A DNA stretch of 15,481 nucleotides from an uncultured Eubacteriales bacterium (GTDB lineage: Bacteria; Bacillota; Clostridia; Lachnospirales; Lachnospiraceae): assembly GCA_900548855.1 (NCBI GenBank), contig URMF01000066.1, forward strand, positions 1 through 15,481, read 5' to 3'. Made by a program: the position numbers and the translations under genes. The notes below the pieces were generated by a model. The model was not told the origin of the DNA and ran no database searches. It saw only the letters and a list, made by a program, of their open reading frames with translations. This document shows, piece after piece, positions 14,178 to 15,481 of the stretch. Position 1 is the first letter of the stretch; every line of letters starts with the position of its first letter.

Positions 14178-15251
14178 ATGGCCAAGATAACCAGAGCAGA
14201 GCTTGCCAGAAGGAAGCGGGTTGAACTTTACAAAAGAATAATTATATATGGCTTTTTAATACTTACTATATTGCCAATCTTTACAAGCATTTTCCTTTTT
14301 CACAAGGTGAATCAGTTGGAAAAGAAACTGGATTATGCATTGAGTGAGGATGGAGGAGATTATCTGACTCTCCGTTCCAGCAGGGAAGCCCTTCTGAGTA
14401 ATCCGAATGCTAATAGCGGTGTGTTTGAGGATTCAGTCCGGTCTGTATTGGGAAATACAAATGTGGACACCAACAATGCAAAAAATACAGAAAATTCCGG
14501 TGAGGGAAATGCGTTAGACACTGTTCAGGCAGAGACTAGTAAAGGTACCACAGAGGATATGGCGGATGCCGGTACAAAGGATGCTTCAGAGAAGACGGAT
14601 GCAACACCGGTGGAGCAAGCAAAAAGGGTGTATCTGACCTTTGATGACGGACCTTCAATTTATACCGGGCAGATATTGGATATATTGGCAGCCAATGGAG
14701 TGAAGGCAACTTTTTTCGTGATTGGAAAAGATGAGACCTATTATGAATATTATAAACGAATAGTGGACGAGGGACATACAATAGGAATGCACTCTTATTC
14801 CCATGTGTATCAGGACTTTTATAAATCGGAGAAAGCATTTGGTGATGAGCTGCAGAAATTAAATGATTTGATTTATGAGGTGACCGGCACAAAGAGTACG
14901 ATTTTCCGTTTTCCTGGTGGAAGCTCAAATAGTGTGGCTCCATTGCCAATTCAGAATTATATTGCATATTTAAATGAACACAATATAAATTATTATGACT
15001 GGAATGCATTGAGTGGAGATGCTGTTACCACTGGACTGGCACCGGATCAGCTGGTGAATAATATTATGCATGATGTGGAAAAGAATCAGGATTCGGTTGT
15101 GCTGATGCATGATTTGCAGACCACCCATAACACAGTAGAGTCTTTGCAGCTCCTCATTGACACACTAAAGAGTGAAGGGTATGAGATTCTCCCGATTGAT
15201 GAAAATACACCGCTTATTCAGCATGTATCCTGTAACTCGGTGGAAGAATAG
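14178..15251 (+). CDS. Membrane-anchored polysaccharide deacetylase (NodB/CE4)
   Basis: This is a predicted metal-dependent deacetylase acting on N-acetylated sugars outside the membrane, most likely peptidoglycan or a surface glycan. A basic N-terminus (1-21) precedes one signal-anchor helix (22-42). A Ser/Thr/Asn/Glu-rich spacer follows (about 52-147), then a NodB domain. CE4 motifs appear in order: TFDDGP (154-159, base Asp156 and metal Asp157), HSYSH (205-209, metal histidines), RFPGG (244-248), DWN (274-276) and VVLMHD (307-312, His311). All are intact, so it should be active. The gene has its own promoter (14053-14081) and ends at a strong terminator (15263-15303), making it a single-gene unit. 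The start ATG follows a GGGTGATGAG ribosome site. Relatives modify peptidoglycan and affect lysozyme resistance, but the substrate here is inferred. Confidence 0.92.
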   Translation: MAKITRAELARRKRVELYKRIIIYGFLILTILPIFTSIFLFHKVNQLEKKLDYALSEDGGDYLTLRSSREALLSNPNANSGVFEDSVRSVLGNTNVDTNNAKNTENSGEGNALDTVQAETSKGTTEDMADAGTKDASEKTDATPVEQAKRVYLTFDDGPSIYTGQILDILAANGVKATFFVIGKDETYYEYYKRIVDEGHTIGMHSYSHVYQDFYKSEKAFGDELQKLNDLIYEVTGTKSTIFRFPGGSSNSVAPLPIQNYIAYLNEHNINYYDWNALSGDAVTTGLAPDQLVNNIMHDVEKNQDSVVLMHDLQTTHNTVESLQLLIDTLKSEGYEILPIDENTPLIQHVSCNSVEE

Positions 15252-15262
15252 GGAGTATATGG

Positions 15263-15303
15263 AGACAGATATCTTGAACAGTTCAGGATATCTGTCTTTT
15301 TTT
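15263..15303 (+). terminator. Intrinsic terminator of the deacetylase gene
   Basis: The 16-bp stem pairs 15263-15278 with 15282-15297 around a three-base loop (CAG). The outer eleven pairs, AGACAGATATC with GATATCTGTCT, are perfect and there is one G-T pair further in. It is followed by six T (15298-15303). There is no T-run on the opposite side, so it acts rightward only. Confidence 0.93.
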
Positions 15304-15384
15304 GTTGCCAAGCAAATGTATATATGCCTTTTGCGTATAAACAGTGTATCAGTCAGCCACGTAGAATAGGGATGATTTTTGCAA

Positions 15385-15480
15385 TCAACTAGATTCCTTA
15401 GAAAGCTGCTGTTTTTTATAGACATTTGCCATGTGCGTCCGAAGTGATTGTCTGAGTGCCACACAGAGGTTTCCGTTGGT
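15385..15480 (-). CDS. Possible C-terminal end of a gene entering from the right edge
   Basis: Read leftward from the window edge, one frame is open for 31 codons and ends at TGA (15387-15385). The peptide begins TNGNLCVALRQS and ends YKKQQLSKESS, a basic and helix-prone tail of the kind that closes many proteins. I do not recognise the family. Support is weak because the stretch is short and no start, ribosome site or terminator can be seen, so it could also be non-coding. Confidence 0.3.
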   Translation of the reverse strand, partial: TNGNLCVALRQSLRTHMANVYKKQQLSKESS

Positions 15481-15481
15481 T

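Noticed and set aside
1..15481. CRISPR array, tRNA, rRNA, insertion sequence or prophage
   Set aside because: No regularly spaced repeats, cloverleaf, rRNA-like stretch, transposase or phage gene was seen on either strand.

Overview
The window comes from a low-GC, Gram-positive anaerobe, most likely a member of the Lachnospiraceae (Clostridia). The evidence is AGGAGG-type ribosome sites with several TTG/GTG starts, sigma-A style promoters, a CIRCE heat-shock operator, a DUF5721-type protein largely confined to that group, a secreted papain-like protease with Big_2 and BspA-type repeats, and a one-cluster ferredoxin. I see no phage, transposase, CRISPR, tRNA or rRNA. The gene content looks chromosomal.

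Layout. Positions 1-127 hold a truncated, diverged copy of a structured repeat. A stand-alone, atypical clpX (286-1665) follows without the usual clpP/lon neighbours. An M18 aminopeptidase (1773-3152) and a secreted multidomain C1 cysteine protease (3177-5741) form a likely peptide-degradation operon. A second, fuller copy of the repeat (5793-5967), built on a long imperfect inverted repeat, sits between the protease and the convergent htpG (5992-7980, minus). HtpG carries a Hsp90-like acidic linker. Upstream of htpG is a good promoter and a perfect CIRCE operator (8047-8073), which by sequence could also terminate transcription of the upstream DUF5721 gene (8102-8602, minus).

Divergent promoters at 8630-8698 serve DUF5721 and a three-gene operon running right: a membrane-bound diguanylate cyclase with an extracytoplasmic sensor (8734-9981), a lipoprotein of the amino-acid-binding family whose halves are in circularly permuted order (10002-10778), and a second, divergent M18 aminopeptidase (10793-12067). 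This cluster is the most interesting part of the window. It combines a probable amino-acid or peptide-derived signal, a binding protein with no transporter nearby, and a c-di-GMP synthase. A small ferredoxin gene (12175-12366) follows.

On the minus strand lies a NitT/TauT/SsuBC-type ABC importer pair (ATPase 13191-13973, permease 12368-13213) without its substrate-binding protein. Its upstream region has a 13-bp direct repeat at 36-bp spacing. Divergent to it is a membrane-anchored polysaccharide deacetylase (14178-15251), with a near-consensus promoter containing an A10 tract in the spacer and a strong terminator (15263-15303). The last ~100 bases may be the C-terminus of a further minus-strand gene.

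All functional calls come from reading motifs by eye. No database search was run.
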